Assembly (NCBI RefSeq): GCF_037300705.1 | Contig: NZ_CP147776.1 | Location: 3,534,001 to 3,598,000, forward strand | Source: Massilia sp. W12 | GTDB lineage: Bacteria; Pseudomonadota; Gammaproteobacteria; Burkholderiales; Burkholderiaceae_D | DNA: 64,000 nt | Direction: 5' to 3' | Shown here: positions 36,231 through 45,910 of the stretch, one piece after another | Layout: the number at the start of each line of letters is the position of its first letter | How positions within the stretch are numbered: position 1 is the stretch's first letter | Program-made: the position numbers and the translations under genes | The notes under the pieces: generated by a model | The model's database searches: none | Seen by the model: the letters and a program-made list of their open reading frames with translations, nothing else | Told to the model about the DNA's origin: nothing

Positions 36231-36909
36231 CGGCCATCTCCTGTTGCGCACGTAAATAGTCTTGTGGAATGCCAATATCAATGAAATAACCTTCAGCCAC
36301 GTAGACCAAAAAATCCTGCAAGCGTACTTGCGGCGCTAAAAAATCTGACTCCAAAGAAAAAACACTATCTCTGGCAAAATCATTCAGTATTGTTTTTGGC
36401 AAGACATAGCAGCCAGCATTAATCACCCCCGCGCCCTGCCCTGTTTTTTCCAAAAAATCAAGCACATGCTTTCCATCCACTACTAATTGACCATAACGCG
36501 CCACATCCTCCACGCGCCGTCCGACAATTACGGGCATACGCTGTGCACACCACATATCTTCAAGAGCTTGATAATCCAACTCCAAATAAGAATCACCATT
36601 CAACACAAAAGCATGATCAGTTTTACACACATCCAAGGCATTGCGCAAAGCCCCCCCTGTGCCCAAAGGTGAAGTTTCGATCTCATAACTTAGCCGCATT
36701 CCCTGAAACTGCGAGCCAAAATGACTAATGATTTTTTCGGACATGTAGCCAATAGACAAAACGATATGCTCAAAACCGGCAGCCGCCAAGCGTTGCAACA
36801 CAATTTCAAGGAACGGCTTGCCACCAACCACAGCCATTGGCTTTGGCAGATCAGGCACTAAATGCCGCAAGCGGGTGCCCAACCCGCCTGCTAAAATAAT
36901 TGCTTCCAT
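36211..36909 (-). CDS. hddC: D-glycero-alpha-D-manno-heptose 1-phosphate guanylyltransferase-like nucleotidyltransferase
   Basis: 232 residues. AIILAGGLGTRLRHLVPDLPKPM is the sugar-1-phosphate nucleotidyltransferase signature (positions 3-25). VLNGDSYLELD holds the metal-binding Asp. The ATG overlaps the gmhA stop (TGATG). Position in a gmhA-hddA-gmhB cluster points to GDP-activation of alpha-heptose rather than another sugar; substrate choice is inferred from that context. Confidence 0.87.
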   Translation of the reverse strand: MEAIILAGGLGTRLRHLVPDLPKPMAVVGGKPFLEIVLQRLAAAGFEHIVLSIGYMSEKIISHFGSQFQGMRLSYEIETSPLGTGGALRNALDVCKTDHAFVLNGDSYLELDYQALEDMWCAQRMPVIVGRRVEDVARYGQLVVDGKHVLDFLEKTGQGAGVINAGCYVLPKTILNDFARDSVFSLESDFLAPQVRLQDFLVYVAEGYFIDIGIPQDYLRAQQEMAGGKFAA

Positions 36910-37505
36910 CACTTATCTGACCCGAAAATTTCGTTCTCCACAATACCACATAAAATGTGACCCAAAATCAAGTGCCCCTCTTGAATTTTAGGAGTATCCA
37001 CCGATGGAACCTCGAACAGGTAATCACACAATTCCGCCATCTCTCCTTTTCGCATGCCGGTAAAACCAATTGTCGTCAAGCCAACTTTTTTCGCCTCGCT
37101 CAAGGCGCGGATAATGTTTCTGGATTTACCCGAAGTGGAATACGCAATAAACACATCACCTTGCGCGCCATGCGCCTGCACTTGCCGCGCAAACAATAAG
37201 TCATAGCCATAATCATTGCCAATAGCGGTTAAGATCGAAGTGTCGGTGGTTAATGCGATCGCGGACAAACCTGGCCGATCAAATGCAAATCTACTGACAA
37301 ATTCGCCGGCAATATGCTGTGCATCTGCAGCGCTGCCACCATTCCCGGCTAAAAGGATTTTCCCCCCCTTGCGCATACAAGTCACGCAAGCAGCCGCCGC
37401 TGCGGCCACAGTATTGACCAAAGCCTGATCCGCCGCCATTTTCTCAGCAATATCCCGGGCTTGATTGATTTGCCCAATGATAAATTCATGCACTATACTC
37501 GCCAT
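36909..37505 (-). CDS. gmhA: Sedoheptulose-7-phosphate isomerase
   Basis: 198 residues from MASIVHEFI; the SIS domain has GGKILLAGNGGSAADAQHIAGEF, the phosphosugar loop STSGKSRNI, and C-terminal EGHLILGHILCGIVE with catalytic His/Glu residues. It converts sedoheptulose 7-phosphate to D-glycero-D-manno-heptose 7-phosphate. The start lies inside the last codons of hddA, so translation is coupled. Confidence 0.93.
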   Translation of the reverse strand: MASIVHEFIIGQINQARDIAEKMAADQALVNTVAAAAAACVTCMRKGGKILLAGNGGSAADAQHIAGEFVSRFAFDRPGLSAIALTTDTSILTAIGNDYGYDLLFARQVQAHGAQGDVFIAYSTSGKSRNIIRALSEAKKVGLTTIGFTGMRKGEMAELCDYLFEVPSVDTPKIQEGHLILGHILCGIVENEIFGSDK

Positions 37506-38527
37506 GCTTGCGTTCCATATTTTGTAAAGTTGCAATTATTAACTTGACCATTGAAATTCTTCAATGCCTGAATCAACTCAATCCGCCGTTCAGGTTTGAC
37601 AAAGAAAATCATATGACCACCACCACCGGCCCCTGACACTTTCCCTGCCAATGCACCGGCATTTAATGCCGCCTGATAAATTTCATCAATTAATGGATTG
37701 GAAACAGTCTTTGCTGAACGCTTTTTACTTGCCCACCCTTGCAATAATGATTCAACGATTCCATCAAAATCACCTTTCAGCAGGCACTCCTTCATTTTCA
37801 AAGCTTCACGCTTTAATTCATGCATTGCAGCAAGCGCATCTTCATTGCCTGATTTCACATTACTGCTCTGATCTGCAATGATTCTGGCAGACTCACGCGA
37901 GACGCCAATGTAAAACAGCACCATCGATGCTTCCAACTCGCAAATGATCCAATTTTTGATCCGCAATGGATTCACAACTGTACGGCCATTTTCATAAAAC
38001 TCCATGAAATTAAAGCCGCCAAAAGTTGCTGAATATTGATCTTGCCGCCCTCCCTGCAGACCACAATCCACCCGCTCAATTTGAAAAGCAAGTTGCGCCA
38101 CCGCATAATCATCTAACGGCAGATTCAATAACTCTACAAAGGCGCGGATCATCACTACCACCAAGGTGGAAGAAGATCCCAATCCCGAGCCTGCCGGCGC
38201 ATCGCAGTAGGTGGTTAATTCAAGAGGAATCGCAACGCCGCCATTGTATTCGCGCATCATGCGTTGATAGACTGCCTTATGCAAGTCCAACACACCATCA
38301 TGCGGCATCCCTGCATCCAGCTCAAAGCAAGATGACATGCCAAGATCCGTCGCATTGAACCGAATCTGTGGTTCCTGCAAAACACTGATGCTTGCATGCG
38401 CATAGCGATCGATGGTCGCATTCAAGACATACCCGCCATGAAGATCGCAGAATGGCGCCACGTCCGTTCCACCACCAGCCAAGCCCAAGCGTAATGGCGC
38501 CCGGGCACGCACAATTGTCGCCATCAT
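37493..38527 (-). CDS. hddA: D-glycero-alpha-D-manno-heptose 7-phosphate kinase (GHMP kinase)
   Basis: 344 residues. RAPLRLGLAGGGTDV opens the GHMP fold, PAGSGLGSSSTLVV is the phosphate loop, and KVSGAGGGGHMIFFV is the C-terminal motif 3. The enzyme phosphorylates C1 of heptose 7-phosphate in the alpha configuration, leading to GDP-heptose for surface glycans or S-layer, not the ADP-heptose of LPS core. The ATG overlaps the stop of the methyltransferase gene (TAATG). Confidence 0.92.
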   Translation of the reverse strand: MMATIVRARAPLRLGLAGGGTDVAPFCDLHGGYVLNATIDRYAHASISVLQEPQIRFNATDLGMSSCFELDAGMPHDGVLDLHKAVYQRMMREYNGGVAIPLELTTYCDAPAGSGLGSSSTLVVVMIRAFVELLNLPLDDYAVAQLAFQIERVDCGLQGGRQDQYSATFGGFNFMEFYENGRTVVNPLRIKNWIICELEASMVLFYIGVSRESARIIADQSSNVKSGNEDALAAMHELKREALKMKECLLKGDFDGIVESLLQGWASKKRSAKTVSNPLIDEIYQAALNAGALAGKVSGAGGGGHMIFFVKPERRIELIQALKNFNGQVNNCNFTKYGTQAWRV

Positions 38528-39264
38528 TAGATATCGCCTTCGTCGGTGAACGGTGGATTGTCCACATTCGCTTTTCTCAAAGTCATCTGATCATTTTTAT
38601 ATTGATTCAGATGAATTCTCAGCTCGCGCGGCGGTTGCTCTGCAGTCCTTTGCCAGCGTCCATGCGCCTCAATTTCATGCAGTGGACGCTTTCTGATAAC
38701 CATTTCAATGCCGCACTCGGCAATCGGAGTTCGGGTTTGATCACTTCTTGGCAGAGAAAAGCGATAGGTCGAGGACAATTGCTCCAAGCGCACCAGCTCA
38801 GCTGCCGGCCCCAATGTCTTGACCATTTCGATCAAATTGATTGAACGCGCACTCCAGGATTGATGCTTGAATATAGTGAAAGTCCACTTATGGTCAAGAT
38901 TGTAAGTGCTAGGGAAAACTCCTTGCTCATACAAATCTTCATCAGGAACCGTGATAATTAAATAACCATCCGGCTTCAGAACTCGCAACCAATTATTAAT
39001 TCCTTCTATCGGATCGACAATATGCTCCAGGCAATGGCTGCTGTGTACAAAGTCATACACAGCATCCTGCACCCCAGCCAACTGTTGCGCATCCCCATCA
39101 TCCCAATCCCAAGTGCGAATCGACTGCACCTGGCAAAACAGCTCAGCATAGAGCGATAGCGGGTCGGGCTTACCGCCGATATCCAAACCGTGACCTTTAA
39201 AATAACGGTTAATAAAATTGGGGTCCGCCAAACGGCGCATGATTGATTTGCTGCATTCCCTCAT
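38527..39264 (-). CDS. Class I SAM-dependent methyltransferase of the glycan locus
   Basis: 245 residues from MRECSKS, with GGAG eight bases upstream; the longer frame to 39399 would run into the glycosyltransferase gene. GLDIGGKPDP is a modified motif I, VHSSHCLEHIVDP and VLKPDGYLIITVPDED are the later Rossmann strands. It probably methylates a sugar or glycan of this locus; the substrate is unknown. It is coupled to hddA. Confidence 0.82.
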   Translation of the reverse strand: MRECSKSIMRRLADPNFINRYFKGHGLDIGGKPDPLSLYAELFCQVQSIRTWDWDDGDAQQLAGVQDAVYDFVHSSHCLEHIVDPIEGINNWLRVLKPDGYLIITVPDEDLYEQGVFPSTYNLDHKWTFTIFKHQSWSARSINLIEMVKTLGPAAELVRLEQLSSTYRFSLPRSDQTRTPIAECGIEMVIRKRPLHEIEAHGRWQRTAEQPPRELRIHLNQYKNDQMTLRKANVDNPPFTDEGDI

Positions 39265-39319
39265 CAAGTCACTCCACAAAAAACTGTTATGCCTGGCTGC
39301 GGCGAAAGAACTGTGCTGC

Positions 39320-40486
39320 TCAAGCAGCAGACGCGGTCGGCGCCTTGGTGGCTTGAATCGCCAATAAACGCTCCAGATAGCGCTTGCCGGTTGCCGCAAA
39401 AGAGTTGTTACGCATCAGTTCACTCTTAGCGGTTTTGATCTTTTGCGCTTTCAATTTCTCATTGAAAATCACAGCTTCCATCTGCAAGCAGGCCGATTCA
39501 AGGGATGGCTCAGCCCAAACCTGATCTTTCCAATGCGGATAATCGCCGGCCTGCAGCGCTACCAATTCATGTTCCACCAGGAAAGCATTGCCACTGTTAC
39601 AAAAATCCATATTGCCGGAATAGCCCGTGCATATCACCGGTGTTTCAAAAAACATCGCTTCCGCCATTCCCCGTCCGAACCCTTCCGAGCGGTGCAATGA
39701 TATAAAGGCATCGGACAGACGCAACATGTTATAAACCTTATCAGGCGACCATTCCTCAACCACGATTTTTACTTGGTTGCGGTTATCGCATTTTTCCACC
39801 AAGGCTTCCAACTCTGGCAAACACTGCCATTTTTCAGCGCCACTAGGATTGGCTTTAATGTACAACTGTAAATCAAGGTCGGGCAACTTATTTACCAGCA
39901 TATCAAATGCTCGTAAAATAAGTTCAGGGTTTTTCCTCTGCACATAGGATGAATTTGAATAGAAGAAGCTAAACACAAACGCATCTTCACTCATCTGTAA
40001 GTCTGTGCGCCGATAAAACAAGGGGTCGGCAATATCAACCGCCAAGGGCATATTCACAACTGGCATATTCCTGGTGTTTGAACCTGCAATCGATTGCTGC
40101 ACAAATGCAGATGGTGTCCAGACCTCATCAAAATCTCTTAGCGCCCTATAGTATATTTCCGGAAATTTTGACAACTCCCAGGCTGGATAGATGATGTTGT
40201 AAGCCGATTTGAAGCGCTGTTTATTATCACCTCGGGAAAACAGTCGGGACAAAGCGCCATCAACCTCATCGGCATTAATGGCAAAGATATTGATTTCTTC
40301 ACTTAACCTGAATGAAGCGTGTTGCACAAACCGCTTGTAGCTGTTTGTCCCAAGATCACCGGTATATTCCGGATAAACATTGACCAACTGCGCATTCACG
40401 CCCAAGCTCAGCAGGGATTGAAAAATTGCGCGCGGATGCTCGCCCATGCCGATACTGCTGAAGGGATGTCCAATAATCTTAATCAT
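39320..40486 (-). CDS. GT4-family glycosyltransferase
   Basis: 388 residues with a GT-B fold. The C-terminal donor site is visible as RLSDAFISLHRSEGFGRGMAEAMFFETPVICTGYSGN, with the EX7E-type acidic pair; an IYPAWELSKFPEIYYRALRDFDEVWTPSAF block lies in the acceptor half. It transfers a sugar from a nucleotide donor, probably GDP-linked here. GAGGA precedes the ATG, and the gene starts 8 bases after the large GT2-WbsX gene. Confidence 0.9.
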   Translation of the reverse strand: MIKIIGHPFSSIGMGEHPRAIFQSLLSLGVNAQLVNVYPEYTGDLGTNSYKRFVQHASFRLSEEINIFAINADEVDGALSRLFSRGDNKQRFKSAYNIIYPAWELSKFPEIYYRALRDFDEVWTPSAFVQQSIAGSNTRNMPVVNMPLAVDIADPLFYRRTDLQMSEDAFVFSFFYSNSSYVQRKNPELILRAFDMLVNKLPDLDLQLYIKANPSGAEKWQCLPELEALVEKCDNRNQVKIVVEEWSPDKVYNMLRLSDAFISLHRSEGFGRGMAEAMFFETPVICTGYSGNMDFCNSGNAFLVEHELVALQAGDYPHWKDQVWAEPSLESACLQMEAVIFNEKLKAQKIKTAKSELMRNNSFAATGKRYLERLLAIQATKAPTASAA

Positions 40487-40494
40487 GTAAGTCC

Positions 40495-43449
40495 TCAGTA
40501 AAACTTCTTGATTTTCATTTTTGCATCGTAAGTAGCTTCCAGAAATGCATAACCATTCTGTACCGATGGTTCAAGAATTGCCCCCTCCGCCCATTCATTC
40601 CATGCATTCACAAAGACACACTGCTCGTCGCCTAAAGTGGTCTGTTTCTGCAAGTGCAGCGCAGCTTCCAACCATGCCCGATATTTGCCTGGCGCACTGT
40701 TTGGAAAAATTCCCGCATCTTGACCACGACGGGCCGTATTATCCCAACCAGGCATCACGCATTGCATTTTGGTGTAATTCGGAGTTTGTCTCCGCAGGAA
40801 GTTAATTGCCGTCTGCTCATAATCATAAAAACCACCACCGAAATTTTCCGGCTCAAGTAGCTCAAAACGTTCTTTCGGCAACCCCTGTGCCAAACCATGT
40901 GGTGCAAATGACACCAATGCATCCGCTTCAAAATTTGAAGGATGGAATGTAGAGTCAAACGTTGAAAACGACTCAACCAGAGCAATGTATGGTTCACATT
41001 TAGCGTTGTGGATAAAGTATTCCCTCATGAAAGCCAGATTTTGTTTACATTCAGGGATCGCCCGATGATTATAGATCAAAACCAGTGGCTTACCATTGAC
41101 AGTAATATACTCAGGCACGTCAAGCAATTTAATCATTTCCTGAAACATTGCAGTCATTGACTCACGGTCGTACTTCTGCTCCATCAAAATACTCTTGCTT
41201 TGACCATCCCAAGCACGTGTCCAGTTTTCATTGGCCCAACAGATGCAAAACGGGAATTTATGCTTTCCGCTCACCCTGCGGCGCAGCGGTAAATTCAGGA
41301 TATGCTTATTATCCAGCCAATAAAAATAGTAACAGAAGGCATCAATGCCATATTTCCGCGCAATCGAAAACTGAAATTCTTCGACTTCTTCACAATTCAA
41401 GTCATAAAAACCGGTCGCAGTCGGCAAAATTGGCTGAGCATGTCCTTTATACACAGGCAATGCCTTGGTGACATTTCTCCACTCAGTAAACCCGCGTCCC
41501 CAGAATTTATTATTCTCAGGAATTTGGTGATATTGCGGCAAATAAAAAGCAATAACACGAGGCGCCTTCCGTTCAGCAAAGAACGATTCATGTGTTTCCA
41601 CTAATTTAATCGTATTAGTCGCCGACAGATAGTGCTTGTTCTTTTTAAGCTTTTCCTCATTCAATGCATCTTCTGCGGAAAAGCTGCTTTTTTGCTTATA
41701 GCTTTGAGACAATGCATGCCACAACAACACATTTTTCGCAACGCCGACTTCCAAGCCGATTTTTTGGGCGCGAATACACAGGTCGGTGTCTTCACAATAT
41801 GCAGGTGCATATTTGGGGTCATAACCATTCAGTTTAACCCAAGTGCTTCGTTTCAAAAAGAATGCCACCCCCGATGCATATTCAACTTTCTTATATTCAT
41901 CGGCATTCTCACCTTTTTGATAGGCAGTTATCCATTTTGCCTCACCATTCTCATTGAAAAAGCCACCTTGCTCTTGGATAACGCCATTTGGGTAAAACAC
42001 GGTTGGCGCTAACACCCCCAGTTGTGGATGTTTTTTGAGAATCGCCAACATATCATCAACAAAATAATCCGGCGCCACCACATCACTGTTTATAATCGCC
42101 AGATATTCAGCCTTAGCCTGTTTTGCCCCGAAATTGCAAGATAAGAGATACCCTTCATTCTCTTTTTCCAGAATTTTTACGTTTTTAAATTGCTTATACT
42201 TTTCCAATACAGAACTATCTTCAGTTGAGCCATCATTCACCAGCAAAATACGATACAAGCTCTCGTTTTCAGAGGTTAAGATGCTGTCAACGCAGGTTTG
42301 CAGATAATCAAATCCATTATAAAAAGGGATGATAATGTCAATTTGATATTCAGCTGCTTTGACATTATTAAAGCGCTCCTTGATTGCCTCTTGCATTTTT
42401 TCAAATGAATCAGCAACAGTTTCACTGTCAGGCGCACGTTTTCCGATAAATGGGGCTATTGCATCAATTTTCTTTTTCATCATACGATAATCATTTTCAT
42501 ATTCATCGTATGCTTCTTCGCCAAATTGAATATTATCCCAAAGCAAAATCAACGGATTACCAACTGTTTTGCCGTGCTTTTCGGGTGATAAATATGGCGA
42601 ACTCTTCCGCTTCTCCTGCTCACCATGCAAGAAAAAGTGTGACAGCGGATTGGCTTTTGCTTCACGTACATCCTGATTCTGATCGAGATAATATCGCCCA
42701 TCGAATATTACGCTTGTCGCATAATACTGATCATGGTTCTCCATATAATCCAGCAGCGGAGTTCTGTGATTATCAAAATCATATAATTCAGGCGTTAATT
42801 CATACTCACGCATAAACCATGGAGTATCAAAAATAGGATTGGGATTACTATTTACGCCATTCGTCATCAAATAATGCACCAAAGGTGCGACAGGAATCCC
42901 TTTCAGATAAGTATCGCTATACCATTGTCCCCAAAAGAGAATATTGATCGACAAAGGCCATAATTTTTTATCTTCGATGTACTTTTCCACGAATTCCACA
43001 ATGTTCGCAGTTTCCACCTTTTGCCGAGTCAAATGCACAACATCCAACAATTTACTGAGGCAAATCATTTCCACCAAATCAACAACCGCAATGCGTTTGT
43101 TTTCAACTTCGATAAGTTTTTTGTTCCCTTTGCTACGCGGACGCTTAACAATATCGGCAGCAACCACATCTACCCAGCCAACAATTGAATCCCGCTCTAT
43201 TCTCAATTGGAAAGCGTCCGGCATTACGCCGACTTTCGAGAAGTCAAACATGAAACCACGAAATGGCTCACCCAACTCTTCTTTAGCCTCTTTGGAATAT
43301 ATGTTTGCCACACAGGTTTGCAAGCAGACATCCCCCACCATCAAATCGACTGTTGCTTCGCCGATTTCACTGTACACCCAACCTATTAAAGTCTGACCTT
43401 CAAAATGCTGGATACAATAGTTGAATTCCACATCACTGTCCATAATCAT
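40495..43449 (-). CDS. Large fused glycosyltransferase: N-terminal region, GT2 domain, WbsX-like domain
   Basis: About 984 residues. Residues 1-165 are unassigned. Two short motifs near 172-222 and 251-300 (NPLSHFFLHGEQEKRKSSPYL type) are of the kind found in large surface-glycan transferases. A GT2 domain spans about 370-600 (IDIIIPFYNGFDYL, LVNDGSTEDSS, CEDTDLCIRAQ). The WbsX/GT99-like domain spans about 632-975 (VIAFYLPQYHQIPENNKFWGRGFTEWRNV, CWANENWTRAWDG). The product probably assembles two linkages of a surface polysaccharide. The start is uncertain: TTG, ATG and ATG lie close together without a good ribosome site. Confidence 0.85.
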   Translation of the reverse strand: MIMDSDVEFNYCIQHFEGQTLIGWVYSEIGEATVDLMVGDVCLQTCVANIYSKEAKEELGEPFRGFMFDFSKVGVMPDAFQLRIERDSIVGWVDVVAADIVKRPRSKGNKKLIEVENKRIAVVDLVEMICLSKLLDVVHLTRQKVETANIVEFVEKYIEDKKLWPLSINILFWGQWYSDTYLKGIPVAPLVHYLMTNGVNSNPNPIFDTPWFMREYELTPELYDFDNHRTPLLDYMENHDQYYATSVIFDGRYYLDQNQDVREAKANPLSHFFLHGEQEKRKSSPYLSPEKHGKTVGNPLILLWDNIQFGEEAYDEYENDYRMMKKKIDAIAPFIGKRAPDSETVADSFEKMQEAIKERFNNVKAAEYQIDIIIPFYNGFDYLQTCVDSILTSENESLYRILLVNDGSTEDSSVLEKYKQFKNVKILEKENEGYLLSCNFGAKQAKAEYLAIINSDVVAPDYFVDDMLAILKKHPQLGVLAPTVFYPNGVIQEQGGFFNENGEAKWITAYQKGENADEYKKVEYASGVAFFLKRSTWVKLNGYDPKYAPAYCEDTDLCIRAQKIGLEVGVAKNVLLWHALSQSYKQKSSFSAEDALNEEKLKKNKHYLSATNTIKLVETHESFFAERKAPRVIAFYLPQYHQIPENNKFWGRGFTEWRNVTKALPVYKGHAQPILPTATGFYDLNCEEVEEFQFSIARKYGIDAFCYYFYWLDNKHILNLPLRRRVSGKHKFPFCICWANENWTRAWDGQSKSILMEQKYDRESMTAMFQEMIKLLDVPEYITVNGKPLVLIYNHRAIPECKQNLAFMREYFIHNAKCEPYIALVESFSTFDSTFHPSNFEADALVSFAPHGLAQGLPKERFELLEPENFGGGFYDYEQTAINFLRRQTPNYTKMQCVMPGWDNTARRGQDAGIFPNSAPGKYRAWLEAALHLQKQTTLGDEQCVFVNAWNEWAEGAILEPSVQNGYAFLEATYDAKMKIKKFY

Positions 43450-43739
43450 CCGCAAAACAAAAAAGCATGTTAGTAATTCAAGGCAACATCTGCCTCACCT
43501 TGTTTCCTGCAGTCAACCACAATACTGATCACAAGCGAGCCACTCCGGCCAATCAAATGCTTCAACCTTAATCATGCTCTCATAATTAAGGTTGATACTG
43601 GCTTGGACTCTGCTATCTTCATTGCCCACTGGTTTCACGCCGAGCAAATTTTATCCACGCACATTGCCGTTGTTTGATATTAACACGGCATATCTTCATG
43701 CCAATAGACGCAATGCGTCATCCAACTTCCTTGCTGTGC

Positions 43740-44978
43740 TTATTGGTAACCAAAGTGCTCATTAACATCTTTCAAGTACATATTAAACCACTCGATTCTT
43801 TCCATGAAATACGCATCATTCTTCCAGCGCCCCACGCTCAAATCGATTGTTTCAGAGGTAACATGTTCTTTTTCAAACTCTGCGGCCCCTCCTGCCGTTT
43901 GCCGTTTTTGTTTTTTCTTCGCTTTTTTGCCGAAATAGCGATCCAGCTGTTTGCTCACTTTGCCCGGATCTTTAACCATCTCCTCATAGCGAACCACATG
44001 CCACTGCGGGAATGTTTTCAACACACATATCATTTGTTGTGCGATTGCCCGGAGTTCTTTATACTCCTGCTCTGTACTGAAATCTGTAAAATCTGAATTT
44101 GGGAAGCGTAGTTTATATTGACGGGTTGAACAGATCAAATCCCTTAAATCGCGAATCAATACTATACCTTTTGTTTCATACAGCAAATTAAGCAAGCACA
44201 AACATTCAATTCCGGAACTTGAAATTTTTTCAACATAGTATTGATCTTCTTCCGCCATTTCAAGATAATCCGAAATCCCTTTGTTAAGCCCATTCAATGC
44301 AGAATTGACAATTATTGCATCAACTTCTTCTTTTTGCGCTTTCGCTATTGCCGGCGCATCGAAGAAGATCATGTCATTTTTAAAGAACATCAGATCGGTA
44401 AAGTTTGCACAGAACTGTGCGCTCAATGTTCGAATTGTTAAGAGTGTGCGTGCGCACAAATAAGTCACGGCTCTTGTTTCATACGGCGCAGTGCCTGGAA
44501 TATTGACATATTCCTTATCCTTCATCAATTTCATTAAACCTGATGAACCACTCCGCCCCATACTGAACAATGGAGCAATACGCACCTCTTTATACTGGCT
44601 CTTTCTGCGGAATTTGGTTAAATTTACATGTAACTCAAATTCAACAAAGTGATAATAACTGCCATCATCCGCAATTATTTTCAGCTTACATACTGACACT
44701 TCTCTTGTGAAAAGATAAAAAGGCAGCCAAATTGAGAATCCCTTACCATTAATATCGTTGGCGGTAAGATCAGGCCTATCTTGAAGCTCGACGTTAATTG
44801 GCGATATAGGGTTGTCATCTACCTCAAAAATTATACGCTCTATGTTCCTCCCCCCGATTGCGCACCATCCCGTCAATTCAAAGATGTAATTCCACCTTAC
44901 ACCTTCTTTCACACCCTCCAGACTCCCTTGTAATACATCTAAGTTATATATATTATAATTTTTCAATGTGAGTTGCAT
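43740..44978 (-). CDS. Sulfotransferase-like protein of the glycan locus
   Basis: About 412 residues from ATG 44978 (AAGAAGG upstream). The first 130 residues form an all-beta domain of unknown kind. PLFSMGRSGSSGLMKLM near residue 138 is a 5'-phosphosulfate-loop pattern of PAPS-dependent sulfotransferases, and VLIRDLRDLICSTRQYKLRFPN fits the 3'-phosphate site. It may sulfate the surface glycan. The gene is the most AT-rich of the cluster. No PAPS-synthesis gene is in the window. The spacer 43450-43739 shows no gene. Confidence 0.8.
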   Translation of the reverse strand: MQLTLKNYNIYNLDVLQGSLEGVKEGVRWNYIFELTGWCAIGGRNIERIIFEVDDNPISPINVELQDRPDLTANDINGKGFSIWLPFYLFTREVSVCKLKIIADDGSYYHFVEFELHVNLTKFRRKSQYKEVRIAPLFSMGRSGSSGLMKLMKDKEYVNIPGTAPYETRAVTYLCARTLLTIRTLSAQFCANFTDLMFFKNDMIFFDAPAIAKAQKEEVDAIIVNSALNGLNKGISDYLEMAEEDQYYVEKISSSGIECLCLLNLLYETKGIVLIRDLRDLICSTRQYKLRFPNSDFTDFSTEQEYKELRAIAQQMICVLKTFPQWHVVRYEEMVKDPGKVSKQLDRYFGKKAKKKQKRQTAGGAAEFEKEHVTSETIDLSVGRWKNDAYFMERIEWFNMYLKDVNEHFGYQ

Positions 44979-45910
44979 GCTACACACCTTCTTCCCGAGT
45001 TGCCGGCTGGATAATTTTGCGTCGCTTTTTTTGAAATTTGCGTACGCTGTCAGTTTAACTTCAACAATTTTCCGCTGTGTTACGCCATCTTGCTTCCCTC
45101 ATGCATTCACATTTTTTGCAACGCTGCACGGGCTGTCAACTTGAGCACTTTTCCCGCATCCAATGCCTCATAGTCAGTCCATGCCAAACCGCTCGCTGCA
45201 GCAAACCGGATTATGTCGTCACTGCAAACAGCCATAATACGTGACGGGACTTCCATCCAAACCTGATGCCTGCGTTCGGACGGCATCGTTACAACTTGCC
45301 GTCATACCATTAGCCGCTCAATACGAACACGGCTTAACCTGTCATACATATGGCTTAGCTGAGGCTCGATTGCACATCCATCCAGCTCTGGTGCAGGCCT
45401 CCTTGGGCTGTATCATTTGCAACAAGTTTGGCTTGATGGCAATCATACAGCATCTGACTGCATTTTCCCGTTATTGCAGCTTTGCACGCTCAGCTCAAGT
45501 GCAGCAGAGGCAGCAGTCTGAAAATTATACAAGCAGCGACGCGCGTTCTTTCTGCTTGCAAAGCGCTTGTTTGTCCCCTTTTTTTCAAAACAGCAAGCAG
45601 TGCACATGACTCACTGAAGTTCATTCGTGAACACTGGATCTGTGCTCTCCCTGGGAAGCTGATGGCGAGCCGGCCCGCCATGTTTGTTGACAAACATGTC
45701 TGAAAGTGGTGAAGAGTAATATGCGCTCTGACAGCAACAAGATTGCCATTTTCCTGTGAAAAGTCATTGACACCAAAATTGCAACCCTGCTACATTTGCC
45801 ATACCGGAAACAATTAGAAACAATCACATGCCGGGATTGCACCGACAGACTCACCGTCACGCAATGTCTGCCTTCAGAAGCAGACGATGCACCACCATAC
45901 TGAGGATTAC
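44979..45910. other. 930-bp region without a convincing gene
   Basis: Between the sulfotransferase and the PEP-CTERM gene I see only short ORFs with poor composition, such as a 42-codon minus ORF at 45107-45235 and a plus ORF at 45241-45609. Neither has a family or a ribosome site. The stretch may hold promoters for both flanking genes, or decayed coding sequence at the edge of the glycan locus. Confidence 0.5.

Noticed and set aside
45241-45609. 122-codon plus ORF in the region before the PEP-CTERM gene
   Set aside because: No ribosome site, no motif and atypical composition; the overlapping frames are equally open.
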